Shown here piece by piece: positions 40,204 through 48,813 of a stretch of DNA of 64,000 bases (its first letter is position 1; each line of letters starts with the position of its first letter). The DNA lies in the NCBI GenBank assembly GCA_900545445.1, contig UQZH01000001.1, forward strand, positions 1-64,000, in the 5' to 3' direction. Made by a program: the position numbers and the translations under genes. Under the pieces are notes generated by a model, which saw nothing but the letters and a program-made list of their open reading frames with translations, was not told the origin of the DNA and did not search any database. The stretch is from an uncultured Collinsella sp. Its GTDB lineage: Bacteria; Actinomycetota; Coriobacteriia; Coriobacteriales; Coriobacteriaceae.

Positions 40204-41607
40204 GTGAACCGCACCAAAATCGCGCAGCTCTACGCCGACGCCGAGTCGCTCGGCGGCCAGACCGTCACCGTCGCCGGCTGGGTCAAGTCCGTCCGCGACA
40301 TGAAGAACTTTGGCTTTGTTACGCTCAACGACGGCAGCTGCTTCCGCGACCTGCAGGTCGTCATGAACCGCGAGGCGCTCGACAACTACGACGAGATCGC
40401 CCATCAAAACGTCTCGGCCGCCCTCATTTGCACCGGCACCGTCAAGCTGACCCCCGATGCGCCCCAGCCTTTCGAGCTTTCTGCCACCTCCATCGAGGTC
40501 GAGGGCGTCAGCGCCCCGGATTACCCGCTGCAGAAGAAGCGCGCAACCGTCGAGTTCCTGCGCACCCAGCAGCACCTGCGCCCGCGCACCAACCTGTTCC
40601 GAGCCGTGTTCCGCATCCGCTCTGTCGCGGCTGCCGCCATCCACCGCTTCTTCCAGGAGCAGGGCTTTGTCTACGTCAACACCCCCATCATCACCACGAG
40701 TGACTGCGAGGGCGCCGGCGAGATGTTCCGCGTGACCACGCTCGACCCCAAAAATCCGCCCCTCACCGAGTCCGGCGAGGTCGACTGGAGCCAGGACTTC
40801 TTTGGCAAGCACGCGAGCCTCACCGTGTCCGGTCAGCTCAATGCCGAGAACTTTGCCATGGCCTTTGGCGACGTGTACACCTTTGGCCCCACCTTCCGCG
40901 CCGAAAACTCCAACACCACGCGCCACGCCGCCGAGTTTTGGATGATCGAGCCCGAGATGGCCTTTGCCGATCTGAACGACTACATGGATAACGCCGAGGC
41001 CATGCTCAAGTACGTCCTTAAGGACGTTATGGCCACCTGCCCCGACGAGCTCAACATGCTCAATAAGTTTGTGGACAAGGGCCTGATCGAGCGCCTGGAC
41101 CATGTCGCCAACTCCGACTTTGCCCGCGTCACCTATACCGAGGCCGTCGAAATCCTGGAGCAGGCCGTCGCCGCCGGCCACAAGTTTGACTACCCCGTGA
41201 GCTGGGGCATCGACCTGCAAACCGAGCACGAGCGTTTCCTGACCGAGGAGCACTTTAAGCGCCCGACCTTCGTAACCGACTACCCGGCCGAGATCAAGGC
41301 GTTCTACATGCGCATGAACGAGGACGGCAAGACCGTCGCCGCCGCCGACTGCCTGGTTCCTGGCATCGGCGAGATTATCGGCGGCTCCCAGCGCGAGGAG
41401 CGCCTGGATCTGCTCGAGGCCCGCATCAAGGACCTGGGCATGAATCCCGAGCAGTACAAGTACTACCTTGACCTGCGCCGCTACGGTTCCTGCAAGCACG
41501 CCGGCTACGGTCTGGGCTTCGAGCGCTTGGTCATGTATCTGACCGGCGTGGGCAACATCCGCGACGTCCTGCCGCACCCGCGCACCGTGGGCAACGCCGA
41601 CTTCTAA
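40204..41607 (+). CDS. asnS: Asparagine--tRNA ligase
   Basis: A 467-residue class IIb aminoacyl-tRNA synthetase. The N-terminal OB-fold anticodon-binding domain (VTVAGWVKSVRDMKNFGFVTLNDGSCFRDLQVV) comes first. The catalytic core has FRAENSNTTRHAAEFWMIEPEMAF (motif 2 region) and the C-terminal GFERLVMYLTG (motif 3). NSNTTRH rather than the AspRS sequence marks it as AsnRS. I start it at GTG 40204 after GGGAGG; an in-frame ATG at 40192 lies inside that ribosome-binding site. A terminator follows. Confidence 0.95.
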   Translation: MNRTKIAQLYADAESLGGQTVTVAGWVKSVRDMKNFGFVTLNDGSCFRDLQVVMNREALDNYDEIAHQNVSAALICTGTVKLTPDAPQPFELSATSIEVEGVSAPDYPLQKKRATVEFLRTQQHLRPRTNLFRAVFRIRSVAAAAIHRFFQEQGFVYVNTPIITTSDCEGAGEMFRVTTLDPKNPPLTESGEVDWSQDFFGKHASLTVSGQLNAENFAMAFGDVYTFGPTFRAENSNTTRHAAEFWMIEPEMAFADLNDYMDNAEAMLKYVLKDVMATCPDELNMLNKFVDKGLIERLDHVANSDFARVTYTEAVEILEQAVAAGHKFDYPVSWGIDLQTEHERFLTEEHFKRPTFVTDYPAEIKAFYMRMNEDGKTVAAADCLVPGIGEIIGGSQREERLDLLEARIKDLGMNPEQYKYYLDLRRYGSCKHAGYGLGFERLVMYLTGVGNIRDVLPHPRTVGNADF

Positions 41608-41654
41608 TCGTCTGACGCTAGCTCGCGTCACCACACGCCAACGCTCATCGCACA

Positions 41655-41691
41655 AGCGTCTCTCGATATCGGTCGAGAGACGCTTTTTTCA
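41655..41691 (+). terminator. Intrinsic terminator after asnS
   Basis: AGCGTCTCTCGA pairs with TCGAGAGACGCT around a six-base loop, followed by six T. Confidence 0.9.
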
Positions 41692-41865
41692 ACAGCATCC
41701 GTCAAGCTTTTGGCAAGTTTTTGGTCAGTTGAGCAGGGCTGTTGAAAACTCGACCCGCCGTTTGCCGACGACTACCGACCGCCCAGAGCGCCCTGCGCCC
41801 CTAGGAAAACACCGCGCCCTAGGCTCCATACCGTCGCCACCCAAAACGGAAAGGACGTGGGCGCC

Positions 41866-42648
41866 ATGACCGAAGCTGCTGTTGAAACTTACGAGTCCAC
41901 GACTAGGGGCGCCGCCTCGATGGCAGCCTATCGCGCCGTTCGCATCTTGCAGCTCTTGAGCGAGAACACCGGCGAGGACAAGGCCATGCTTTCCGATGAG
42001 TTGATCCAGCGCCTCGCCCATCCCGACGACCCCGCCCGCATGCCCATCTCGGCGGCGCGGCGCAGCATCTACACCGCCATCTCCGCACTTCGCCATGCCG
42101 GATACGAAATTGAGTACAAGCGCGGCGTGGGGTATCGGCTCTTGACCCGTCCGCTCACCGACGAAGAGATCATCCGGCTCCACGGTATGGTCATGCGCAA
42201 CCGCTCTACGCCCATTGCCATTCGAAAAAGCATGGCTCAGCACTTGGTCGCCATGGCGAGTGCCGACGTTCGCGGCTACCTCGATGCACCCGAGCCTGCT
42301 CCAAGCGCCGGTGGCAAATCCACCAAGGCCATGCGCACGCCCGTCAAGCGCATCGACACCTGCGAGCTCATCGAGCAGGCCATCGACCACGGAACCACGG
42401 TGAGTTTCGATATTTCGAGCGTCACGACACGTGGCGAAACTGAAGTAGCACGGATGACACTCCGCCCCTTTGCCATCAAGCAACGAGACGGCATCTCGTA
42501 TTTGCTGGGAACGGTCTATGACGCCCGAGGCGCCGATGACACGCTGCGTACCGTAGAGATCGGCCGCATGAGAAACGTCACCACACGTCTCCTTGACGGC
42601 AAGAAGCTCTTCGCCGCCCTCGACGAAGAGGACGCCTCCGCCGCATAA
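41866..42648 (+). CDS. WYL-domain transcriptional regulator
   Basis: A 260-residue regulator. An N-terminal winged-helix region (about 15-90) contains AARRSIYTAISALRHAGYEIEYKRGVGYRLL, the recognition helix and wing typical of DeoR/HTH_11-type proteins. The C-terminal half (about 155-245) resembles a WYL sensor domain (LRPFAIKQRDGISYLLGTVYDARG...TVEIGRMRNV). WYL proteins respond to nucleotides or nucleic acids in several families. The start is ATG 41866, ten bases after AAAGGA; a GTG at 41857 is too close to it. Its targets are unknown; the ABC importer genes follow on the same strand. Confidence 0.75.
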   Translation: MTEAAVETYESTTRGAASMAAYRAVRILQLLSENTGEDKAMLSDELIQRLAHPDDPARMPISAARRSIYTAISALRHAGYEIEYKRGVGYRLLTRPLTDEEIIRLHGMVMRNRSTPIAIRKSMAQHLVAMASADVRGYLDAPEPAPSAGGKSTKAMRTPVKRIDTCELIEQAIDHGTTVSFDISSVTTRGETEVARMTLRPFAIKQRDGISYLLGTVYDARGADDTLRTVEIGRMRNVTTRLLDGKKLFAALDEEDASAA

Positions 42649-42714
42649 GAACCTCCGCCGCCCATTCGACTACCCGTACCGCCCATCCGGTTCTGTATTA
42701 AAACCCGCCAGGTT

Positions 42715-42768
42715 ATTGTAAAAATGGACATCCGCGCTACTATAGTTCCACTTGCACTTTGTTTGAGT
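42715..42768 (+). promoter_or_regulatory. Promoter and leader hairpin of the ABC importer operon
   Basis: -35 TTGTAA, 16-base spacer and -10 TACTAT lie at about 42716-42743. A TGCACT/AGTGCA hairpin at about 42750-42768 falls in the early leader. No T-box or other known riboswitch was recognised. Confidence 0.55.
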
Positions 42769-42806
42769 GCAGTATTTCCAGCCATTTCTATACTGGGGGT
42801 AACGAT

Positions 42807-43787
42807 ATGAAGGACATCACCATCAGCCGCAGGAGCCTTCTAGTCTCTGCTGGCCTGCTCGCGCTCGCTCCGCTCGCCGGATGCGGCGGCAACTCTGGTT
42901 CCGGCTCTGCTGCCGCCGGTTCCGACTACACCGTCGGCGTTCTGCAGCTCACTGAGCACTCCGCACTCGACGCCGCCAACGACGGCTTTGTCAAGGCCAT
43001 CAAGAAGAGCGGTCTCAAGGTCAAGATCGATCAGAAGAACGCCCAGAACGACCAGTCTACGTGTAAGTCCATCGCCGACAAGTTCGTGGGCGATGGCGTC
43101 GACCTGATCTATGCCATCGCTACGCCCGCCGCGCAGGCCGCCGCCGGTGCCACGGCCGATATCCCCATCGTGGGTTGCGCCATCACCGACTACGCTGCCT
43201 CCGGCCTGGTCCAGGACAACGACAAGCCCGGCACCAACGTCACCGGTGCCTCCGACCTCACCCCGGTCGCCGAGCAGCTCGAGATGATGCAGAAGGTCCT
43301 GCCCGACGTAAAGAAGATCGGCCTGCTCTACTGCACCGCCGAGTCCAACTCCGACGTCCAGATCAAGGCCGCCAAGAAGGAGCTCGACAAGCTGGACCTG
43401 GAGTACACCGACTTTACCGTCTCGAGCTCCAACGAGATCCAGTCCGTCGTCGAATCTGCCGTGGGCAAGGTCGACGCGCTGTACTCCCCCACCGATAACA
43501 CCATCGCCGCGGGCGCCTCGCAGGTGGGCCAGATCTGCAAGGAGAACAAGCTTCCCTACGTGACCGGCGAGGAGGGTATGTGCATGGCTGGCGGCCTGTT
43601 CACCCTCTCCATCAACTACGAGGATCTGGGCTACGCCGCGGGCGAGATGGCCGTCAAGATCCTGAAGGGTGAGGCTAAGCCCGAGGACATGCCGATCAAA
43701 CACCTCTCGAGCAAGGACCTGGTCGTCGTCAAGAACGACGAGATGGCCGAGGCCCTGGGCATCGACCTCTCCGCTCTGGACGCGTAG
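42807..43787 (+). CDS. ABC transporter substrate-binding lipoprotein (ABC_sub_bind/TrpX-like)
   Basis: A 326-residue lipoprotein. A twin-basic-type signal (SRRSLLVSAGLLALAPLAGC) ends in a lipobox with the lipidated Cys26, followed by a Gly/Ser-rich linker. The mature domain (YTVGVLQLTEHSALDAANDGFVKAIKKSG...) is of the periplasmic-binding type-1 fold, PF04392-like family, related to TrpX of streptococcal TrpXYZ. It would capture a small ligand, perhaps an aromatic amino acid. The start is ATG 42807 after GGGGGT. The permease and ATPase genes follow. Confidence 0.87.
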   Translation: MKDITISRRSLLVSAGLLALAPLAGCGGNSGSGSAAAGSDYTVGVLQLTEHSALDAANDGFVKAIKKSGLKVKIDQKNAQNDQSTCKSIADKFVGDGVDLIYAIATPAAQAAAGATADIPIVGCAITDYAASGLVQDNDKPGTNVTGASDLTPVAEQLEMMQKVLPDVKKIGLLYCTAESNSDVQIKAAKKELDKLDLEYTDFTVSSSNEIQSVVESAVGKVDALYSPTDNTIAAGASQVGQICKENKLPYVTGEEGMCMAGGLFTLSINYEDLGYAAGEMAVKILKGEAKPEDMPIKHLSSKDLVVVKNDEMAEALGIDLSALDA

Positions 43788-43858
43788 CGTCATGCGCGGC
43801 AATGCATCTAGAGCCCGCGCTCGCGCCATAGCCGCGTTATTCAATATCTGAGCCACGT

Positions 43859-43887
43859 GGGCGGACGTCGTAGACCGGCGTCCGCCC
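43859..43887 (+). other. Hairpin between binding-protein and permease genes
   Basis: GGGCGGACG pairs with CGTCCGCCC around an 11-base loop. There is no T-run, so it could slow decay from the 3' side or partially terminate, leaving more binding protein than permease. This role is inferred from operon logic. Confidence 0.5.
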
Positions 43888-43991
43888 TGCTTGTTACGGA
43901 TGAGACAAAACATCCGACCGCAGCTCTTTCATACATTGTTACCGCTATCATGGTGACTCACGTGTCCACCCTATCCTAGGAGGTATGAAGC

Positions 43992-44915
43992 ATGCTCATT
44001 GCATTGCAGGGCGCCATTTCGCAGGGCGTCCTCTGGGGCATTATGGTGCTTGGCGTGTTTATCACGTTCCGCCTGCTCGACATCCCCGATATGACCTGCG
44101 ACGGCAGCTTTGCCCTCGGCGGCTGCGTCTGCGCCGTACTCATCGTCAATAACAACGTCGACCCGCTGCTCGCCGTGCTGGCCGGCATGTGCGCTGGCGC
44201 CATCGCGGGCGCGGTCACGGGCATTTTGACCACGGTCTTTGAGATTCCCGCGATCCTCGCCGGAATCCTGACGCAGATCAGCCTGTGGTCCATCAACCTG
44301 CGCATCATGGGCAAATCCAACACGCCCATCCTTGCCAAGGGCACCATCTTCTCGTCTGTCAGCAACATGACGGGCCTGCCGCAGTCCACCGTCGCCATCA
44401 TCCTGGGCATTTTGCTCGCTGTGGCTATCGTCGCCATCCTGTATTGGTTCTTTGGCACCGAGATCGGCTCGGCACTGCGCGCCACCGGCAACAACGAGTA
44501 CATGATCCGCGCCCTGGGCGTCAACACCAACTCCACCAAGATGATCGCCCTCGTGCTCTCCAACGCTCTCATCGGTCTTTCGGGCGCGCTCATCTGCCAG
44601 AGCCAGAAGTACGCCGACATTGGCATGGGCACCGGTGCCATCGTTATCGGTCTTGCCGCCATTGTTATCGGCGAGGTGCTCGGCCGCCTGCTGCCCGGCG
44701 GTCTCACGCAGTTTAGCGTTCGCCTGGCCTCCGCCGTCTTTGGCTCCGTGGTCTACTTCCTCATCCGCGCCATCGTGCTGCAGCTGGGCATGGACGCCAA
44801 CGACATGAAGCTGCTCTCCGCTGTGATCGTCGCCGTGGCCCTGTGCGTGCCCGTGGTTTGGGAGCGCTATAAGCTCCGCAGCTCCTACACGAAGGGGGAT
44901 GAGGCAGATGCTTAA
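43992..44915 (+). CDS. ABC transporter permease (TrpY-like, branched-chain type)
   Basis: A 307-residue membrane protein with about eight to nine helices (BPD_transp_2 family). GTEIGSALRATGNNEYMIRALGVNTNSTKMIALVLSNALIGLSGAL is the characteristic coupling-helix region of this family. It forms the channel of the importer with the ATPase encoded next. The start is ATG 43992 after AGGAGGT. Its stop overlaps the likely start of the ATPase gene. Confidence 0.9.
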   Translation: MLIALQGAISQGVLWGIMVLGVFITFRLLDIPDMTCDGSFALGGCVCAVLIVNNNVDPLLAVLAGMCAGAIAGAVTGILTTVFEIPAILAGILTQISLWSINLRIMGKSNTPILAKGTIFSSVSNMTGLPQSTVAIILGILLAVAIVAILYWFFGTEIGSALRATGNNEYMIRALGVNTNSTKMIALVLSNALIGLSGALICQSQKYADIGMGTGAIVIGLAAIVIGEVLGRLLPGGLTQFSVRLASAVFGSVVYFLIRAIVLQLGMDANDMKLLSAVIVAVALCVPVVWERYKLRSSYTKGDEADA

Positions 44916-45702
44916 GCTCTCGCACGTCAAGAAGACCTTTAACAAGGGCACCGTCACCGAGAAGCGCGCACTCACCGGCGTCGACCTCACCCTTAACGAC
45001 GGCGACTTTGTAACCGTGATCGGCGGCAACGGCGCCGGCAAGTCCACGCTGCTCAATATGATCGCCGGCGTGTATCCGCTCGATTCGGGTGTCATCGAGC
45101 TCGACGGCACCGACATCTCGCGTCTGAGCGAGTCGCAGCGCGCCAAGTACCTGGGTCGCGTGTTCCAGGACCCCATGCGCGGCACCGCAGCCGACATGCA
45201 GATTGCCGAGAACCTGGCCCTCGCCAAGCGCCGCGGCCAGCGTCGCGGTCTTTCGTGGGGCGTCACCAAGGCCGAGAAGGACGAGTACGTTGAGCTGCTC
45301 AAGCGCCTAGACCTCGGTCTGGACACGCGCCTCAACGCCAAGGTCGGTCTGCTTTCGGGTGGCCAGCGCCAGGCACTCACCCTGCTCATGGCCACGCTCA
45401 CCAAGCCACGCCTGCTGCTGCTCGACGAGCACACCGCGGCGCTCGACCCCAAGACGGCCTCTAAGGTGCTCAATCTGACCGAGGAGATTGTCGACGAGCA
45501 CCACCTGACCACGCTCATGGTCACGCATAACATGAACGACGCCATCCGTCTGGGCAATCGTCTGATCATGATGCACGAAGGCCACGTGATCTACGACGTG
45601 GCGGGCGATGAGAAGAAGTCGCTCACCGTCGCCGACCTACTGCAGAAGTTCGAGGAGGTCTCGGGCGGCGAGCTCGCCAACGACCGCATGCTGCTGAGCT
45701 AA
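44908..45702 (+). CDS. ABC transporter ATP-binding protein (TrpZ-like)
   Basis: A 264-residue ABC ATPase. Walker A is GGNGAGKST (about residues 39-47), the signature is LLSGGQRQALTL (a slightly atypical start, normally LSGGQ), Walker B is LLLLDEHTAAL and the switch His is in LMVTHNMNDA. It powers the importer. I start it at ATG 44908, which overlaps the permease stop (ATGCTTAA). An in-frame ATG at 44899 is too close to GGGGG. The stop codon starts a terminator hairpin. Confidence 0.92.
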   Translation: MLKLSHVKKTFNKGTVTEKRALTGVDLTLNDGDFVTVIGGNGAGKSTLLNMIAGVYPLDSGVIELDGTDISRLSESQRAKYLGRVFQDPMRGTAADMQIAENLALAKRRGQRRGLSWGVTKAEKDEYVELLKRLDLGLDTRLNAKVGLLSGGQRQALTLLMATLTKPRLLLLDEHTAALDPKTASKVLNLTEEIVDEHHLTTLMVTHNMNDAIRLGNRLIMMHEGHVIYDVAGDEKKSLTVADLLQKFEEVSGGELANDRMLLS

Positions 45703-45746
45703 AACCTGCCAAAAAGGGACAGGTTTATTTTGGTAGGTTTTATCTG
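45701..45746 (+). terminator. GGGACAG-loop terminator after the ABC operon
   Basis: AAAACCTGCCAAAA pairs with TTTTGGTAGGTTTT (45728-45741) around a loop AAGGGACAGGTTTA. The hairpin begins at the stop codon. Similar sequences occur at 17384-17420 and 19173-19208. Confidence 0.75.
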
Positions 45747-45756
45747 CGCAAACGTC

Positions 45757-45796
45757 AAAACCGCCGCAAAGGGACAGACACCTTTGCGGCGGTTTT
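45757..45796 (+). terminator. Second GGGACAG-loop terminator
   Basis: AAAACCGCCGCAAAGG pairs with CCTTTGCGGCGGTTTT around GACAGACA. It has the same loop theme as the terminators at 46803 and 49518. Confidence 0.75.
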
Positions 45797-45859
45797 CGCA
45801 TATTATGTCGATAATCCAGCGTCAGCAGGGACCACTGGTTAAGAACTAAGGAAACTGTC

Positions 45860-46011
45860 ATGAGAAGACCTCTTCCCCGTCTTGCTTGACCGCCGCACTC
45901 CTTGCCGGCGTGCTCGCCGGCGCCCCAGCTTACGCCACCGTGGCCACCCCATCTCAAGTTATCGGCCCGTCCGATGTGATCGGACAGGCTTCTGGTGGGT
46001 ATCATGGTTGA
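45860..46011 (+). pseudogene. Frameshifted remnant of a secreted protein (signal peptide only)
   Basis: ATG 45860 after AAGGAA reads MRRPLPRLA and stops at TGA 45887. Shifting frame by one base at 45885-45886 gives LTAALLAGVLAGAPAYATVATPSQVIG... up to TGA 46009. Joined, the two make a clean signal peptide (MRRPLPRLA plus LTAALLAGVLAGAPAYA with an AxA-type cleavage site) and 25 more residues. I read this as the decayed 5' end of a gene for an exported protein; the rest is gone and mscS begins 25 bases later. Confidence 0.5.
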
Positions 46012-46036
46012 ACGATCATGAGGAGGTTTTCCCTAC

Positions 46037-46804
46037 ATGGAATTGTTTGAACCGATTCTTCATTTCTTTGAGCAACGGTGGGTCCACAACATCATCTGGG
46101 CCGGCATCTTGGTAATAGGCACCGCCATCGCCACCAAGGTCGTATCCAAGACCCTGCGCCACCTGCTCAACCGCGACGACAACCCGCTTCCGGCATCGAG
46201 TATCTTCATCAACATCGCGCGCGCCGTCATCTGGATGATCGGCGGCAGCTTTATCCTCGACAACTGCTTTGGCATTAACGCAAACGCCCTCGTCGCCGCT
46301 CTTGGCGTCGGCGGCATCGCCATCTCGTTGGGCTTTCAGGACACGCTCTCAAACCTCATCGGCGGCATGCAGGTGACGTTTATGGGCATCATCAAGCCCG
46401 GCGACAATATCGAGGTCGGTGGCGTGTCGGGCGTGGTCCAAGACATCACCTGGCGTCATACGACTATCGAGGATGCCTGCGGGCAGACCATCATTGTCCC
46501 CAACTCAAATATCTCCAAGAACACGCTCGTGCACCTCATGCCCTTTGGGCGCGTGGCTGTGCCCGTTGCCGTAAAGGACACGTCCAAGTGGGCCTCGCTC
46601 GACGCACTGGCAGACGAGCTGTCCAGCGCCACCAAGGCCGCCGTGCTTCCCATCTCGAGCTTTGACAAGGAACCCTACGTGCTCTTTAGCGAGATCGGCG
46701 ACTTTGGCATCAAGGGCAAGATCATCTTTATCGTCAGCGACGACAGCACCACTTTCACGGCGGCCGACGCCTGCATCCGCGCCATCGCCCCCATCATCGC
46801 CTAA
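46037..46804 (+). CDS. mscS: Small-conductance mechanosensitive channel (MscS family)
   Basis: A 255-residue channel with about three membrane helices. The pore-lining helix reads ALVAALGVGGIAISLGFQDTLSNLIGGMQV (about 91-120), the Gly/Ala-rich TM3 of MscS. The cytosolic beta domain follows (GDNIEVGGVSGVVQDITWRHTTIEDACGQTIIVPNS). It opens under membrane tension to relieve hypo-osmotic shock. The start is ATG 46037, ten bases after AGGAGG. It stands alone and ends in a GGACAG-loop terminator that starts at the stop codon. Confidence 0.93.
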   Translation: MELFEPILHFFEQRWVHNIIWAGILVIGTAIATKVVSKTLRHLLNRDDNPLPASSIFINIARAVIWMIGGSFILDNCFGINANALVAALGVGGIAISLGFQDTLSNLIGGMQVTFMGIIKPGDNIEVGGVSGVVQDITWRHTTIEDACGQTIIVPNSNISKNTLVHLMPFGRVAVPVAVKDTSKWASLDALADELSSATKAAVLPISSFDKEPYVLFSEIGDFGIKGKIIFIVSDDSTTFTAADACIRAIAPIIA

Positions 46805-46842
46805 ACCACCACAAAGGGGACAGGCACCTTTGTGGTGGTTTT
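46803..46842 (+). terminator. Terminator after mscS (GGACAG-loop type)
   Basis: AACCACCACAAAGG pairs with CCTTTGTGGTGGTT around GGACAGGCA, followed by TT. It begins inside the stop codon. Confidence 0.85.
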
Positions 46843-46866
46843 CATTCGTGGTACCATGGTTCATAT

Positions 46867-46882
46867 AGTTGTTTAAACGACT
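46867..46882 (+). promoter_or_regulatory. Palindrome upstream of the BMP-domain gene
   Basis: AGTTGTTTAAACGACT is a 16-base palindrome with one mismatched pair. It ends 14 bases before the start codon and overlaps the likely promoter/start region, so it may be an operator. Confidence 0.4.
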
Positions 46883-46896
46883 AAGGGAGCAAAGCT

Positions 46897-48813
46897 ATGG
46901 AAGAGGCCTATCGTCAAGCACGCAAGCGCGGCGAGCAAGGACGTCGACGCGCCATTAGTCAAAGCGAGCATCCGTACCTCACGGACCTCGATAGCTTGGT
47001 TGCCCAGCTTCCCTTAGGCCAACGAGAGAATGTCGGCCTGAGAGACATTCCACTCGAAATGGTCGTCGGAACGGTTACCAAGGGCCGTCAGTCCGCCTTT
47101 TCGTGCAACTTCATGCCCCTGCTGCCGTTTAGCACCGAGTTCGCCCGTAAGTGGTCTAACCTCTACGACATCCAGGTGACCGAGGGCTATCGCGACCCCA
47201 TCATCGTCACCGAGTTCATGCATCGGTTTTACGTCCAAGAGGGCAACAAGCGCGTCAGCGTCCTCAAATTCCTGGACTCCCCGACGGTTTCAGCCAAGGT
47301 CACCCGTCTCTACCCCGGCACGTGGGATTCCATCGAAAGCCGCCTGTACGGTGAGTTCTGTGCGTTTTGGCGCGTCTGCCCCCTATACGAGATCGAGTTC
47401 TCGCGCGAGGGAAGCTACGAAACGCTCGCCAAGATGCTCGGTCAGAACCTTATCGAAAAATGGCCGCAGAAAAAGGTTGACTACCTGCGCCACACCTTCC
47501 TGCTCTTTAAGCGCGCCTACCTTCGCGCGGGCGGCGACCACCTGGACATTACGCCCGCAGACGCCATGCTCGTCTACCTCAATGTGTACAACCAGGACCG
47601 CCTGCTGGATACGCCGACGGATATCGTCGTAAACCGCCTGTGTAAGATTTGGCGTGAGCTGGTCATTGCCGGCAAAAATAACGAGGACAAGGTCGATCTT
47701 GTCGAAGCACCGAGCGTCGATGAGGAAGAGTCGCCCGCCAAGTCCACCTCCGGCGTGCTCAACTTCTTTATGGGCAAGACCGTCTATTCGGCGGCCAATC
47801 CCCTGCGCATCGCCTTTATCCATGAGTTCCCCTGTGCGACGTCGAGCTGGGACAGCCTGCACGACCAAGGGCGTCAGTATCTCGATGAGCACTTTGGCGG
47901 TATCGTGCGCACCGAGGCGTTCGAGGACTGCCACGATCCGGACGTGTTCTACGCCGCCGTGGAAACGGCTGTCAAACATGGAGACAGCGTCATCTTCTCG
48001 ACCTCGCACCGCCTGATGGAATACACGCTCAGGGCTGCCGTTGAGTATCCCCAGGTTCGGTTCCTCAACTGCTCTATCGGCCTTCCCCACCAAAGCGTCC
48101 GTTCGTACTTTGGCAAGATGTACGAGGCCAAGTTCCTCTTGGGCGCCCTTGCCGCCAGCATGGCGGACAACCACCGCATCGGTTACCACGCGTCGGTCTT
48201 CGCCTCGGGCGCACTCAGCGAGATCAACGCCTTTGCGATTGGAGCCTCGCTACTCGACCCCCGTGCGCAAATTATCCTGACCTGGGGCGATGTGCCCGCC
48301 GGTGGCCTTGCCGAGGCCATGTGCCGCGAAGGCGTGAACGTCATGACCGGCGCCGACATGTCCAAGTCGCTGGAGGACCCCACGGCCTACGGACTCCACC
48401 GTCTGGTCGATGGCAAGGTCGTCGGCATCGCCATGCCGGTATGGAACTGGCGCCGATACTACGAGCTTATCGTGCGAAGTCTGTTGCATGGCACCTGGGA
48501 CGAGACCAGTGACGACAGCCGGGTCCGCGCCGTCAACTACTGGTATGGCATGAGCTCGGGCGTTATCGACATTCGCTACGCTCCGGGCCTGCCCTATCAG
48601 ACGCGCAAACTGGTGCAGCTGCTCCGCAATGGCATTGTCGAGGGCTCCATCAATCCATTTGGCGGCGAGCTCCATAGCCAAGACGGCGTGGTGCAGATCG
48701 AAGGCTTTCCCCCACTGCCGAGCACGCAAATCGTCGAGATGGACTGGCTGGCCGACAACGTGGTGGGCACCATTCCGCAGCCCGACGATGAGCCGAAGGT
48801 CCGCGCCCTATGA
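46897..48813 (+). CDS. Cytosolic BMP/PnrA-like protein with ParB-like N-terminal region
   Basis: A 638-residue protein without signal peptide, lipobox or membrane helix. Residues about 40-130 look like a ParB/sulfiredoxin-type domain, with FYVQEGNKRVSVLKFLDSP (111-129) as the GNKR-type nucleotide-loop motif. A helical linker follows (about 150-290). From about 302 (NPLRIAFIHEFPCATSSWDSLHDQGRQYLDEHF) to about 560 the sequence is like the basic membrane protein (Med/PnrA) family, which in lipoprotein form binds nucleosides for ABC import. Here it must be intracellular. The start is ATG 46897 after GGGAGC. Its last codons overlap the metallophosphoesterase start by four bases. The function is not established; nucleoside or nucleotide sensing is an inference. 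Confidence 0.7.
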   Translation: MEEAYRQARKRGEQGRRRAISQSEHPYLTDLDSLVAQLPLGQRENVGLRDIPLEMVVGTVTKGRQSAFSCNFMPLLPFSTEFARKWSNLYDIQVTEGYRDPIIVTEFMHRFYVQEGNKRVSVLKFLDSPTVSAKVTRLYPGTWDSIESRLYGEFCAFWRVCPLYEIEFSREGSYETLAKMLGQNLIEKWPQKKVDYLRHTFLLFKRAYLRAGGDHLDITPADAMLVYLNVYNQDRLLDTPTDIVVNRLCKIWRELVIAGKNNEDKVDLVEAPSVDEEESPAKSTSGVLNFFMGKTVYSAANPLRIAFIHEFPCATSSWDSLHDQGRQYLDEHFGGIVRTEAFEDCHDPDVFYAAVETAVKHGDSVIFSTSHRLMEYTLRAAVEYPQVRFLNCSIGLPHQSVRSYFGKMYEAKFLLGALAASMADNHRIGYHASVFASGALSEINAFAIGASLLDPRAQIILTWGDVPAGGLAEAMCREGVNVMTGADMSKSLEDPTAYGLHRLVDGKVVGIAMPVWNWRRYYELIVRSLLHGTWDETSDDSRVRAVNYWYGMSSGVIDIRYAPGLPYQTRKLVQLLRNGIVEGSINPFGGELHSQDGVVQIEGFPPLPSTQIVEMDWLADNVVGTIPQPDDEPKVRAL

